Assembly: GCF_900091505.1 (NCBI RefSeq)
Contig: NZ_LT607409.1
Span: 3,844,001 to 3,908,000, forward strand
Direction: 5' to 3'
Length of the DNA stretch: 64,000 nt
From: Micromonospora chokoriensis
GTDB taxonomy: Bacteria > Actinomycetota > Actinomycetes > Mycobacteriales > Micromonosporaceae
Part shown: positions 42,848 through 51,273 of the stretch, one piece after another
Layout: every line of letters begins with the position of its first letter
Position numbering within the stretch: the stretch's first letter is position 1
Notes under the pieces: model-generated
What the model was told of the DNA's origin: nothing
Database searches by the model: none
Seen by the model: only the letters and a program-made list of their open reading frames with translations
Translations under genes and position numbers: made by a program

Positions 42848-43268
42848 GTCTCTCCTCTGACGGGGGGATGGGCCGTTCGCCGGCAGGGCTTGACGGGTCG
42901 TCCAGCGCGAGGTGCCGGATCACCCCGGCCACGCCGAGAACACGGCGAACGAACGGTGAAGGATCGTGAAGCGTCAGCCGGCCTCCGGCCCGCTCGGCCA
43001 GATGCCTGGCCCTGAGCAGGGCGCTGACGCCGTGGGCGCCGAAGAAGCGGACCGCCGACAGGTCGATCGCGATCAGGGGCGTGGGGGTGCGGCAGAGGAA
43101 ATCCACCAGCTCGGTGAGCAGGTGGGCGTTGCTCATGTCGATGTCACCGACGACGCTGACCCTGCTCAGTGAGCCGTCGCGGTCCCACGTCAGGGACATG
43201 ATCGGCCTGCTGGGATCGGCCTGGGGGCCGGATCGTGGCGGCCGCAGAAGAGGGCCCTGAGCTGTCAT
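42786..43268 (-). CDS. STAS-domain anti-sigma factor antagonist-like protein
   Basis: A 160-residue protein with a STAS domain: SRVSVVGDIDMSNAHLLTELV, then LIAIDLSAVRFFGAHGVSALL, the loop where anti-anti-sigma factors carry the phosphorylated Ser/Thr. Here the position usually reading D(S/T)SG reads FFGAHG, so the phosphorylatable residue may be missing and control may differ. The C-terminus continues about 25 residues past the domain and overlaps the ferritin-like gene by 62 bases. Likely tuned to general stress regulation of the downstream iron proteins. Start ATG 43268. Confidence 0.8.
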   Translation of the reverse strand: MTAQGPLLRPPRSGPQADPSRPIMSLTWDRDGSLSRVSVVGDIDMSNAHLLTELVDFLCRTPTPLIAIDLSAVRFFGAHGVSALLRARHLAERAGGRLTLHDPSPFVRRVLGVAGVIRHLALDDPSSPAGERPIPPSEERRVQSTGPQRNPTREPDPQLA

Positions 43269-43447
43269 GCGCTGCCTCCGCCCTCGATGAGGGTGGCCTG
43301 CCCGCCTCGAATGCCGAGGCAGGTCGACCACTGGAGGGCGCATGTCTTGACCCGTTGCTCACCCTACCCGCCGCGGACCACCGCAAACCAGGTCGTTCGG
43401 CGACGGGCCCCGGGAATGGGCGCCGGCCCGAGGGGTACGGCCCCACC

Positions 43448-44002
43448 ATGGTGAAGCGAGCGGTCTGTCAGGGGTTGGCGGCAGGGCTGGTGGGGGCGGC
43501 GGTGATGACGGCCGCGGAGAAGGTGGAGCAACGGGTGACCCGCCGGCCCGACTCGTACGTGCCGGCCGAGGTGCTGGCACGGCTGGCCGGCCTGCCGGAG
43601 TCCGCCGGGCGGCAGCCCCGCTGGCAGAATCTGGCGATGCACTACGGTCAGGGCGCGGTGGTCGGCGTGCTGCGCAGCGTCATGGCTCAGGCCGGGCTGC
43701 GGGGCGTCTGGGCCTCCAGCGTGTTCACGGCGTTGCGACTGGCCAACGACCAGATCCTGGAGAACGCCACGGGGGTGGGGGCGCCCCCTCTGACCTGGCC
43801 CCGCTCTGAACTCGCCATCGACGTGCTGCACAAGTCCATCTACGCGTTCGCCACCGGAGCGGTGGCCGACGCGCTCGCTGCCCGCGACGGTGCCGGGCCC
43901 GGGCAGCGGCACGCGGCGATGCGCCCCGGTCGCCGGTCGGACGTCGGGCCCCTCCCGTACGAGGGGCGGCGGAACGGCCGGGTTCCGGCCAGGCCGAGCT
44001 GA
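43448..44002 (+). CDS. Membrane-associated protein of unknown function
   Basis: A 184-residue protein. The N-terminus is hydrophobic (VCQGLAAGLVGAAVMTAAEKVEQ) with the pattern of DUF1440-like inner-membrane proteins; further weakly hydrophobic stretches follow (GQGAVVGVLRSVMAQ, IYAFATGAVADALAA). The last 35 residues are basic and look disordered. No function can be given. It is divergent from the STAS operon and has no strong ribosome site at ATG 43448. Confidence 0.65.
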   Translation: MVKRAVCQGLAAGLVGAAVMTAAEKVEQRVTRRPDSYVPAEVLARLAGLPESAGRQPRWQNLAMHYGQGAVVGVLRSVMAQAGLRGVWASSVFTALRLANDQILENATGVGAPPLTWPRSELAIDVLHKSIYAFATGAVADALAARDGAGPGQRHAAMRPGRRSDVGPLPYEGRRNGRVPARPS

Positions 44003-44028
44003 GGTCGGTGCGGGGTAGCGGGGTAGCC

Positions 44029-44058
44029 GGGGAAGGGCCCTGACGCTGGCCCTTCCCC
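44029..44058. terminator. Bidirectional terminator
   Basis: Perfect 11-bp inverted repeat GGGGAAGGGCC / GGCCCTTCCCC with an 8-nt loop between convergent genes. Confidence 0.8.
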
Positions 44059-44070
44059 GAACGCCGGCCG

Positions 44071-44916
44071 TCAGAGGTTGGCGAAGTGTTGGCGGTGGTC
44101 GGCGGCGAACTCGGCGAAGCTCCGCGGTGCCCGGCCGACGACCTGCTCGACGTGGTCGGTGGTGAAGTCGCCCCAACCGGAGCCGTAGGCCGCCCGGTAC
44201 TCGGCGAGGACCTCCGCCGACCACTCGTCGAGGCCGGCCTGGAGCAGGCTGTCGCGTGCCTCGTCCGGGCTCTGCGGCACGTACCGCACCGGTTTGTGGG
44301 TCGCGTGGGCGATGTGCTCGGCGGCCTGGTGCAGGGTGATGCTCTCCGGCCCGGTGGGCGTGTAGATCCTGCCCTCGTGCCGCTGGGGCGCGGCGAGGAT
44401 CGCCGCCCCGGTCGCGGCGATGTCCCGGGCGTCGATCAGGCCGCCCCGGGCCTCGCCGAAGAGCCCGTAGAGGTGTTCACCGGCCTTGGCGCCGAGCAGG
44501 TTCTGCATGAAGTGACTCGGGCGCAGGATCGTCCAGGGGATGCCGGACTCCCGCAGTTCGGCGTCGGAGAGCGCGTGCAGGCGGCCGTTACGGGTGGGCG
44601 CGTCGTGCGCGGCACCGATCGCCGAGAGCCGGACGATGTGCCGTACCCCGGCCTGCCGGGCGGCCCACACCGCGTTCATGCTCTGGCTCGGCGCTGTCGG
44701 GCCCATCGGGGTCAGCAGCCAGAGCGTCGTCACGCCCTCGAACGCCGGGGTGAGGGTACGGGGGCGGTCGAGGTCGCCGACGACGACGTCGATTCCGTCG
44801 AGCTGGGGAGCGCGGGCGGCGTCCCGCACGAGGGCGCGCACCGACTGCTTCCCGGCGAGTTCCCGCAGCACCTCCCTCGACACGGTGCCGTTGGCTCCGG
44901 TGATCAGAATGGTCAT
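44071..44916 (-). CDS. NmrA-family NAD(P)-dependent oxidoreductase
   Basis: A 281-residue Rossmann protein: ILITGANGTVSREVLREL (dinucleotide motif), VVVGDLDRP, LWLLTPMGP and IVRLSAIGA, then the substrate region PWTILRPSHFMQNLL. It is of the azoreductase/NmrA type that acts on quinones or aromatic compounds, or senses NADPH. It faces a MarR-type regulator across a 15-bp palindrome, so it is probably de-repressed by an aromatic or oxidising compound. Physiological substrate unknown. Confidence 0.87.
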   Translation of the reverse strand: MTILITGANGTVSREVLRELAGKQSVRALVRDAARAPQLDGIDVVVGDLDRPRTLTPAFEGVTTLWLLTPMGPTAPSQSMNAVWAARQAGVRHIVRLSAIGAAHDAPTRNGRLHALSDAELRESGIPWTILRPSHFMQNLLGAKAGEHLYGLFGEARGGLIDARDIAATGAAILAAPQRHEGRIYTPTGPESITLHQAAEHIAHATHKPVRYVPQSPDEARDSLLQAGLDEWSAEVLAEYRAAYGSGWGDFTTDHVEQVVGRAPRSFAEFAADHRQHFANL

Positions 44917-44996
44917 TGTTGTCCTCCGGTCGGGTGGACAGCGGTCGGGCTGGCCGCTGGTCGACGCCCGCCACGTTATAGTCCAAAACTTGTACC

Positions 44997-45011
44997 GTCC
45001 AATGATTGGAC
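44997..45011. promoter_or_regulatory. MarR operator candidate between nmrA-like and marR genes
   Basis: Perfect 15-bp palindrome GTCCAAT-G-ATTGGAC six bases before the MarR start; a further half-site TAGTCCAA lies at about 44979-44986. Confidence 0.75.
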
Positions 45012-45017
45012 TAATTT

Positions 45018-45485
45018 ATGAAGCGCAGCACACTCAAGGAGCAGCACCCGGATCTCGGCATCCTGGCCGTGCAGCTCTCCGCGCGCGTCCAGCGGGAGAT
45101 CTTCCGGCGGTCGGCGGAGCACGGGTTCGACGACGTCCGGCCCCGCCACGGGGCGGTCCTCGCCTACCTGGACGTCGAGGGCACCCGCCCCGGCGAACTG
45201 GCCCGGCTGGCCGGACGCAACAAGCAGACGATGGGAGCGATCCTCGACGAACTGGAACGGCTGGGCTACGTCCGGCGTACACCCGACCCGGCCGACCGTC
45301 GGGCGAAGTTGATCGTGCCGACGGACCGGGGCCGCGAATTCATGGAACTCTCCGACGGCATCGTCGACCAGATCGAACAGAAACTCTCCGACACCCTCGG
45401 CGCCGAGCAGTACCAGACCTTCCGCGACGCACTGGGTCGTGGCGTGACGGCCCTCCCGGCGAGCGGTCACGACACCGAGGGCTGA
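45018..45485 (+). CDS. MarR-family transcriptional regulator
   Basis: A 155-residue winged-helix protein with full-length MarR layout: N-terminal dimerisation helices (LGILAVQLSARVQREIFRR), helix-turn-helix (RPGELARLAGRNKQTMGAILDELERLGYV), wing (RTPDPADRRAKLIVPT) and a long C-terminal helix. It is divergent from the NmrA-type gene and shares a palindromic operator with it; it may also control the MFS gene downstream. ATG 45018 is close to the palindrome, consistent with autorepression. Confidence 0.9.
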   Translation: MKRSTLKEQHPDLGILAVQLSARVQREIFRRSAEHGFDDVRPRHGAVLAYLDVEGTRPGELARLAGRNKQTMGAILDELERLGYVRRTPDPADRRAKLIVPTDRGREFMELSDGIVDQIEQKLSDTLGAEQYQTFRDALGRGVTALPASGHDTEG

Positions 45486-45599
45486 TTCGGGGCGGCCCAC
45501 ATCGCCGGCATGTGACGGCGCAGAGCGGGTACCCGGCCCTCGCTCACCAGCGGAACCTCTGGGTTCCACCGCCGTCAGCGCAGCCCGAGGAGCACCGAC

Positions 45600-46817
45600 A
45601 TGTCGATCGCCGGGAGGGCCCGACTCTCGCCGAGGGTCTCCCTGCTGCTGCTGGCGTCGATCCTCGTGTCGTTCCTGGCCGCGTCGGCCGCCCCGACCCC
45701 GCTCTACGGCACCTACCAGGAGCGTTGGCACTTCTCACCGGTCACGACCACCGTGGTGTTCGCCGTCTACGCGCTCGCCGTGCTGGCGTCGCTGCTCACG
45801 TTCGGCAAGCTGTCGGACCACGTGGGTCGCCGACCGGTCCTGGCCGTGGCGATCGCCGTGCAGATGCTCTCGCTCGTCGTCTTCATCGTCGCCAACGGCG
45901 TACCCACACTGGTGGTCGCCCGGCTGCTCCAGGGCCTCGCCGCCGGCGCTGCCACCGGCGCCGTCGCGGCCGGGATGCTCGACATCGACCGCGTCCGTGG
46001 CACGCTCGCGAACTCCATCGCCCCCGGCATCGGCACCGGGAGTGGCGCCCTGCTCTCGGCGTTGCTCATCGACTTCCTGCCCGCGCCGACGCGGCTGGTG
46101 TACGTCGTCCTCTTCGTGGTCCTCCTGATCCAACTCGTCGGCGTCGCGCTGATGCCGGAGACGGTCACGCCGATGGCGGGAGCGCGACGCAGCCTGCGAC
46201 CCGAGATCACACTGCCCCGCGCCGTCCGCGAACCGTTGCTGGTCGTCGTCCCGGTGCTGTTCGCGGTCTGGGCGCTGGCCGGCTTCTTCGGCGCGCTCGG
46301 CCCGGCGCTGGTGCGCAGCCTCATGAACACGTCGATCGTGGTCGGCGGTCTGGTCCTGTTCGTCTTCGCCCTCTTCGGATCGATCGCCGTCCTGCTGATG
46401 CGCAACACCGCCGCCCGGATCGTGATCCTGGTCGGGATCGTCGCCCTCCTGGTGGGCATGGTCGTCACGTTGGTGTCGGTCATGGCGGAGTCCGTCCCGG
46501 GATTCTTCGTCGGCCTCGCGCTCGGCGGCATCGGCTTCGGCGGCGGCTTCCAGGGCAGCCTCAAGACGATCACGCCCCTGGTGGAGGCACACGAACGCTC
46601 CAGCGTGCTGTCACTGCTCTACATCGTCTGCTACGTCGGGTTCGGCCTCCCGACGGTGATCGCCGGCTTCCTCGTGGTCTACGCCGGCGGCCTGCCGCAG
46701 ACCGCCGACGAGTACTCCGTCGCCGTCATCCTGCTCGCTCTGGTCGCCCTGTTCGGGGTGCGCAGGGCGACGAGGACCACTCAACCAGCAGCAGCGACCG
46801 GGAGGGGAACACGATGA
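45600..46817 (+). CDS. MFS transporter
   Basis: A 405-residue, twelve-helix MFS protein. The signature loop between helices 2 and 3 reads FGKLSDHVGRRPVLA, and helix 5 carries SIAPGIGTGSGALLSALLIDFLP, typical of proton-driven drug/sugar exporters. Translationally coupled (ATGA) to the VOC protein gene. The pairing with a VOC-domain protein and flanking MarR and TetR regulators suggests that it expels or imports a reactive or toxic compound; substrate unknown. Confidence 0.87.
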   Translation: MSIAGRARLSPRVSLLLLASILVSFLAASAAPTPLYGTYQERWHFSPVTTTVVFAVYALAVLASLLTFGKLSDHVGRRPVLAVAIAVQMLSLVVFIVANGVPTLVVARLLQGLAAGAATGAVAAGMLDIDRVRGTLANSIAPGIGTGSGALLSALLIDFLPAPTRLVYVVLFVVLLIQLVGVALMPETVTPMAGARRSLRPEITLPRAVREPLLVVVPVLFAVWALAGFFGALGPALVRSLMNTSIVVGGLVLFVFALFGSIAVLLMRNTAARIVILVGIVALLVGMVVTLVSVMAESVPGFFVGLALGGIGFGGGFQGSLKTITPLVEAHERSSVLSLLYIVCYVGFGLPTVIAGFLVVYAGGLPQTADEYSVAVILLALVALFGVRRATRTTQPAAATGRGTR

Positions 46818-47431
46818 GCCCGAAGAGCGCCCAGGGGAACGCCGGCATCGAGAACGTCGACGTCAAAGTCGAGGTGATCGTCATCCCGGTTTCGGGTGTC
46901 GACCGGGCGAAGGAGTTCTACCTGCGCCTCGGGTGGCGGCTCGACCAGACCCCGCCCGGCATCGTGCAGTTGACGCCACACGGCTCCGGATGCTCCGTCC
47001 AGTTCGGCCCGGGGCTCACCCCGGCGGCGCCCGGTTCGGCCATGGCGTACCTGGTCGTGTCCGACGTCGAGGCGGCCCGCAACGCACTGGTCGCCGCCGG
47101 TGTCGAGGTGGGCGGGCTCTTCCACGTCAGCCCGGACGGCCCGGTCGACGGGCTGGACCCGGAGCGGCGCAGCTACGTCTCGCGCGCCACGTTCCGCGAC
47201 CCGGACGGCAACACCTGGCTCATGCAGGAGATCACGACCCGGCTGCCCGGGCGCATCGAGGGTGGACTGACGTCGTTCGGCTCGGCGAGCGACCTGGCGA
47301 GCGCCCTGCGGCGCGCGGCCGCCGCGCACGGCGAGCACGAGGAACGTACCGGCCAGCGGGACGAGAACTGGCCCGACTGGTACGCGACGTACATGGTCAG
47401 CGAGCAGTCGGGGGCCAAGCTGCCCGAGTGA
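46814..47431 (+). CDS. VOC/glyoxalase-fold protein
   Basis: A 205-residue protein with one vicinal-oxygen-chelate unit: VIVIPVSGVDRAKEFYLRLGWR, SCSVQFGP-like strand, then RATFRDPDGNTWLMQEI, where the Glu of the last motif is a metal ligand. The C-terminal 55 residues form an extra helical tail ending DENWPDWYATYM, as in several actinobacterial VOC proteins paired with transporters. Possible roles are glyoxalase-like lyase, dioxygenase or drug-binding protein. Its ATG overlaps the MFS stop. Confidence 0.85.
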   Translation: MSPKSAQGNAGIENVDVKVEVIVIPVSGVDRAKEFYLRLGWRLDQTPPGIVQLTPHGSGCSVQFGPGLTPAAPGSAMAYLVVSDVEAARNALVAAGVEVGGLFHVSPDGPVDGLDPERRSYVSRATFRDPDGNTWLMQEITTRLPGRIEGGLTSFGSASDLASALRRAAAAHGEHEERTGQRDENWPDWYATYMVSEQSGAKLPE

Positions 47432-47442
47432 GGATGACCGGT

Positions 47443-47470
47443 CCGCGGGCTGCGTCAGCGCAGCCCGCGG
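47443..47470. terminator. Bidirectional terminator overlapping the TetR stop codon
   Basis: Perfect 12-bp stem CCGCGGGCTGCG / CGCAGCCCGCGG with TCAG loop. The TetR stop codon lies in the loop, so one arm is coding. Confidence 0.82.
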
Positions 47471-48063
47471 ACGAGGTTGTCGACCAGGGTGCGCACGAAG
47501 TCCTCGGTGAGCGGAAGGTCGGCGATGAGCAGCCGGTGGTAGCAGGCGCCCCAGAGCTGGTCCACGACGGATTCCGGATCGATGTCGGCTCGTAGCTGCC
47601 CCCGGGTCACGGCCCGGGTGAGGGTTTCGACGGCCAGGGTCCGACGGGGGGTGGAGTAGCGCTCCCGGTAGGCGGCGGCCAGCTCCGGGTCGGTCTGCGC
47701 CTGCCCGATGAGTTGACTGATGACCCGCCCGGCGGAGGTGTCCCGGACGAGGTGGACGAAGGCGACGAGCTGGTCGGTCAGGTCGGTGACGATGTCGCCG
47801 GTGTCCGAGAACGCCAACGTGGGTGCGACGACGCTGGAGTAGCCGTCCAGGGCGAGTGCGCCCTTGGACGGCCACCACTTGTAGATCGTCATCCGGCTGG
47901 CCCCGGCGAGCGCCGCGACCTTCTCGATGGTGAAGCCGGCCATGCCCTCCTTGAGGAGGAGACCGCCCGCGGCCGTGAGGATCTCGGCCCGCACCTGGTC
48001 GGCGGGTCGACGGCCACGACCCCGCCGGGGTGACGTGGGAGGTTCCGGGGTGAGCTCGGCCAC
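47455..48063 (-). CDS. TetR-family transcriptional regulator
   Basis: A 202-residue regulator: helix-turn-helix FTIEKVAALAGASRMTIYKWWPSKGALALDG in the first 60 residues, preceded by a basic arm, and an effector domain of the TetR_C type (AGRVISQLIGQAQTDPELAAAYRERY). Start is GTG 48063. It is divergent from the aldo-keto reductase across a region with two direct copies of TTATATGGACA and should control it and itself. It is convergent with the VOC gene. Confidence 0.88.
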   Translation of the reverse strand: MAELTPEPPTSPRRGRGRRPADQVRAEILTAAGGLLLKEGMAGFTIEKVAALAGASRMTIYKWWPSKGALALDGYSSVVAPTLAFSDTGDIVTDLTDQLVAFVHLVRDTSAGRVISQLIGQAQTDPELAAAYRERYSTPRRTLAVETLTRAVTRGQLRADIDPESVVDQLWGACYHRLLIADLPLTEDFVRTLVDNLVRGLR

Positions 48064-48074
48064 TGGTCCTCCAA

Positions 48075-48113
48075 TTATATGGACAGCGTGTCTTCATGCT
48101 GGTTATATGGACA
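48075..48113. promoter_or_regulatory. Direct repeats in the tetR / aldo-keto reductase promoter
   Basis: TTATATGGACA occurs at 48075-48085 and 48103-48113, 28 bases apart, each followed by CAGCG. The spacing is near 2.7 helical turns; a TetR dimer pair is the likely binder. Confidence 0.6.
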
Positions 48114-48154
48114 CAGCGTACACAGAATGGCGACAACCAGAGGAGACGAGGGAC

Positions 48155-49165
48155 ATGGCGGGTCTACGACGGCGACAGTTGGGTGCCTCCGGACCGGAGG
48201 TGTCGATCATCGGGCTCGGCGCGATGGGCATGTCGGACCTGTACGGGCCGGCTGACGAGGCGGAGAGCGTCGCGACACTGCACGCGGCCATCGACGCCGG
48301 CGTGAACCTCATCGACACCGCGGACTTCTACGGTTCGGGTCACAACGAGATGCTGATCGGCCGGGTGCTGCGGGAACGTCGGCGTGACGAGGTGGTGCTC
48401 AGCGTGAAGTTCGGCGCCCGCCGAACACCGGACGGCGGTTTCCAGGCGGCACCGTACGACGTGTCGGCGGCGGCGGTGAAGGACCGCCTGGCGTACTCGC
48501 TGCGCCGGTTGGGCACCGACCACATCGACATCTACCGGCCGTCCCGGCTCAACCCGCAGGTGCCGATCGAGGAGACCGTGGGCGCGCTGCTCGAGATGCG
48601 GGAGGCCGGTTACATCCGGCACATCGGGCTCTCCGAGATGGGCGCGGACACCATCCGCCGAGCGGCGGCGGTGGCACCGATCAGCGACCTCCAGATCGAG
48701 TACTCGCTGCTGTCCCGTGGCCCCGAGGCCACGATCCTGCCGACGCTGCGCGAGCTGGGCATCGGGCTGACCGCCTACGGGGTGCTCTCCCGAGGCCTGC
48801 TCAGCGGGCACTGGTCGGCCGGGCGTGAGCTGACCGGCACGGACTTCCGGGCGAACAGCCCACGCTTCCAGGGTGAGCATCTCGCCGCGAACCTGCGTCT
48901 CGTGGACGCGCTGGGCCGGGTCGCGCAGCGACTGGGAGCCACCACCAGTCAGGTCGCGATCGCCTGGGTGGCGGCGCAGGGCGAGCAGATCGTGCCACTG
49001 GTCGGGGCGCGACGGCGTGACCGGCTCACCGAGTCGCTGGCCGCCGTCGACGTGGTGCTGGACCGGGACGCGGTGGACGAGATCGAGCGGGCCGTACCGG
49101 CCGGTGCGGCCTCCGGCACGCGCTACGCGACCCCGATGATGTCCCTTCTGGACAGCGAGAAGTGA
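48155..49165 (+). CDS. Aldo-keto reductase
   Basis: A 336-residue TIM-barrel reductase. AINLIDTADFYGSGHNE-like motif holds Asp and Tyr of the catalytic tetrad, VVLSVKFGAR the Lys; DHIDIYRPSRLNPQVPIEETVGAL is the AKR13-like block in which the usual HxxD His position reads RPSRL, unlike many relatives where it is YQPARLDP. NADPH-dependent reduction of an aldehyde or ketone is expected. GAGGAGACGAGGGAC precedes the ATG. Regulated probably by the divergent TetR protein. Confidence 0.88.
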   Translation: MAGLRRRQLGASGPEVSIIGLGAMGMSDLYGPADEAESVATLHAAIDAGVNLIDTADFYGSGHNEMLIGRVLRERRRDEVVLSVKFGARRTPDGGFQAAPYDVSAAAVKDRLAYSLRRLGTDHIDIYRPSRLNPQVPIEETVGALLEMREAGYIRHIGLSEMGADTIRRAAAVAPISDLQIEYSLLSRGPEATILPTLRELGIGLTAYGVLSRGLLSGHWSAGRELTGTDFRANSPRFQGEHLAANLRLVDALGRVAQRLGATTSQVAIAWVAAQGEQIVPLVGARRRDRLTESLAAVDVVLDRDAVDEIERAVPAGAASGTRYATPMMSLLDSEK

Positions 49166-49169
49166 CGCC

Positions 49170-49207
49170 GACCGGCCGGCGGACCCCACCGGTCACGCCG
49201 GCCGGTC
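49170..49207. terminator. Bidirectional terminator
   Basis: Perfect 12-bp inverted repeat GACCGGCCGGCG / CGCCGGCCGGTC between the convergent aldo-keto reductase and LuxR genes. Confidence 0.75.
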
Positions 49208-49222
49208 GACGTCCGTCGCAGG

Positions 49223-50800
49223 TCATCGTCTGGCGCTGTCCCAGGCTCGCACCAGCTGCATCCGGTTGTGGATCCCCAGTTTGTGGTAGATCGACCGGAG
49301 CTGGGTGTCGACGGTGTGGAAGGAGACGAAGAGGCTCCTGGCCGCCTCCTTCTTCGTGGCACCCGACGCGAGCATCTCGGCCACCCGTTCCTCGGCCGGG
49401 GTGAGCGCCTCGATGCCCGTGCGCGCCGGCCCGTCGCTCGCCGGCCGGCGGCGTGGTGTGCTAGCGAGCTCGGCGCACCGGCGGTCCGCGGTCGCCTGGT
49501 CACCCGGGGCCCCGATCCGGGCGTAGAGGGCGGCGGCCTCGTGTGCGGCGTCGCGTGCCTGCACGGGCCGCAGCGCCGGGCTGTTCGCCAGGTCGAGCAA
49601 CGCGTCGGCGAGCGCGGGCCGGGCGGCGGTGGTGCGGAGACCGTCGACCGCCGACCGGAGCGCGTCCGGGTCGCGATCGCGTAGCCCTCTGGTCTGGTCG
49701 GCCAGCGCGCGCCACAGCGGAACCGGGGTGCGCGTGGCCACCGACTCGACCAGTTCGGTGACCCGGCGGGCGGCCGGGGTGTCACCGGCGGCCATCGCGG
49801 CGCGTACCAGCCGGGGGCCGAACTGTGGCACGGGCAGCAGCGGCCGCACCGATCGGTGCAGGTCGACGACGACCCGGGTGAGCAGGTTCGCGGGCACGCT
49901 GAGGGCCCGGTCGCGAACGGCGACGCAGAGGGCGGGCGTCCACAGCGTGCTGTCGGGCCAGCGAACCTCCGCGAGGTACGGGCGGAGGACCGCGCGTGCG
50001 TCGTCGTGGTCGCCACGGCGGTAGCGAACCTCGCCGAGCACCGCGACGAACACGGCACGCGCCTCCGGGCCGAGGTCCACCGGGCCGGAGGTGAGCGCGG
50101 TGACCGCGAGTGCGGCCGCCTCGGGCAGTTCGCCCACGGCGACCATCCGCAGGCAGTCCAGCGCTGTCGACGTGCTGCTGAACAGGGGATCGGATTCGTT
50201 CGAGGTCGGGCGGGCCGCGATCCGCGCGTCCTGGTGCTGGCCCAGACCGAGCTGCACGAGGATTCGTTCGGCCCGGATGGACGAGGCGTCGGCGCGTGCC
50301 GCCGGGGACGCCGGGTCCAGGGCCGCCAGCACGGCGTGAGCCCCCGGCAGGTCGCCGTGCGACAGCGAGCGGGCGGCCCGGCCGAGGGCGAGGTGACGGG
50401 CGGACGAATGGTCCCCAGACGCGGCGTGCGCGATGCCCGCGTCGCGGAGCAGGGCGTCGGTGTCCGGATGACCCACGCGGGCGGCGGTCCCGGCGACCAG
50501 CGCGAGCAGAGTGCTGCGGGTGCGGGCGTCCAGCCGCTGGTCGAGCGCCGTGCGGAGACCGGCGAGGGCGACAGTCGGCTGTTCCAGTGCCGCGATCCGC
50601 GTCAGGTGACCGAGCAGGTGCGTACGGTGGCGCTCGTCGTGCCGGTTCGCGGCGATCTCCGCCGCCAGGACGGCGAGTGCCGCCGTCCCCCGTCCGGAGG
50701 ATCGCAGCTGGTCCGCCGTGGCGGACACCCGCTGGCGTCGTCGCTCGGCGTCGTCGTGGTCCGCCGGCAAGGTGTCGGCGTCGAAGGATGATCCGGACAA
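49223..50800 (-). CDS. LuxR-type regulator with TPR-like helical region
   Basis: A 525-residue protein. The C-terminal 65 residues form a LuxR/NarL helix-turn-helix (LTPAEERVAEMLASGATKKEAARSLFVSFHTVDTQLRSIYHKLG). The remaining 450 residues are Ala/Leu/Arg-rich helices arranged like TPR repeats (GLRTALDQRLDARTRSTLLALVAG, ARAVLRPYLAEVRWP). This is the layout of LAL-type regulators without the N-terminal AAA ATPase, so it may be a truncated LAL or a distinct TPR-LuxR class. No receiver domain. Target unknown; convergent with the reductase. Confidence 0.85.
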   Translation of the reverse strand: MSGSSFDADTLPADHDDAERRRQRVSATADQLRSSGRGTAALAVLAAEIAANRHDERHRTHLLGHLTRIAALEQPTVALAGLRTALDQRLDARTRSTLLALVAGTAARVGHPDTDALLRDAGIAHAASGDHSSARHLALGRAARSLSHGDLPGAHAVLAALDPASPAARADASSIRAERILVQLGLGQHQDARIAARPTSNESDPLFSSTSTALDCLRMVAVGELPEAAALAVTALTSGPVDLGPEARAVFVAVLGEVRYRRGDHDDARAVLRPYLAEVRWPDSTLWTPALCVAVRDRALSVPANLLTRVVVDLHRSVRPLLPVPQFGPRLVRAAMAAGDTPAARRVTELVESVATRTPVPLWRALADQTRGLRDRDPDALRSAVDGLRTTAARPALADALLDLANSPALRPVQARDAAHEAAALYARIGAPGDQATADRRCAELASTPRRRPASDGPARTGIEALTPAEERVAEMLASGATKKEAARSLFVSFHTVDTQLRSIYHKLGIHNRMQLVRAWDSARR

Positions 50801-50999
50801 TGGCCTTCTCCCCGGTTGTTACCCGGCGCGTCGAATTGCCGTCCTGCGACCGAGCCTAGCCACGATGGCAGGGGCGGGCGCCCAGATCGACGAAGCGGCG
50901 GGAGTGCGCCGATTCGCCCACGCCGCCCCGAATCAGCCGCGCCGCATTGGCGCGATCACGTGATGCGACGACGTCGTCCGGCCGCCGACCATCGAAGGC

Positions 51000-51260
51000 A
51001 TGGCCCACTCGACCGAACTTCCCGGCCTGCACCGGCTCCGCGTCGTACTCCTGATCTTCGTGGTGGTCGCCGGCACCGGGGCCGGCGGTCATGCCCCGCT
51101 GTGGACGCGCCTGGTGCTGGTGGCGACCGCAGCGGCGGTTCCGGTCGCGATCGCGGTCCAGTACGGCTGGGCCGGGGTGCGCGCCCTGCTGGGGCTGTCG
51201 TCCCGGCTACGGCTGCGGGGTGGATCCGTTTCCGCGCCCCGTCCGATCCAACCCGAGTGA
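51000..51260 (+). CDS. Small two-helix membrane protein
   Basis: An 86-residue protein with two hydrophobic segments (LRVVLLIFVVVAGTGAGG and LVLVATAAAVPVAIAVQYG) and a basic C-terminus. No family recognised. Its stop is 13 bases before the oxalate decarboxylase start, so the two are probably co-transcribed. Confidence 0.6.
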   Translation: MAHSTELPGLHRLRVVLLIFVVVAGTGAGGHAPLWTRLVLVATAAAVPVAIAVQYGWAGVRALLGLSSRLRLRGGSVSAPRPIQPE

Positions 51261-51273
51261 GGAGTCAGCGATC

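Noticed and set aside
44540..47431. 963-codon plus-strand frame
   Set aside because: Only its last 205 codons (VOC protein) are real; the rest is a shadow over the MFS gene and antisense to the NmrA-like gene.
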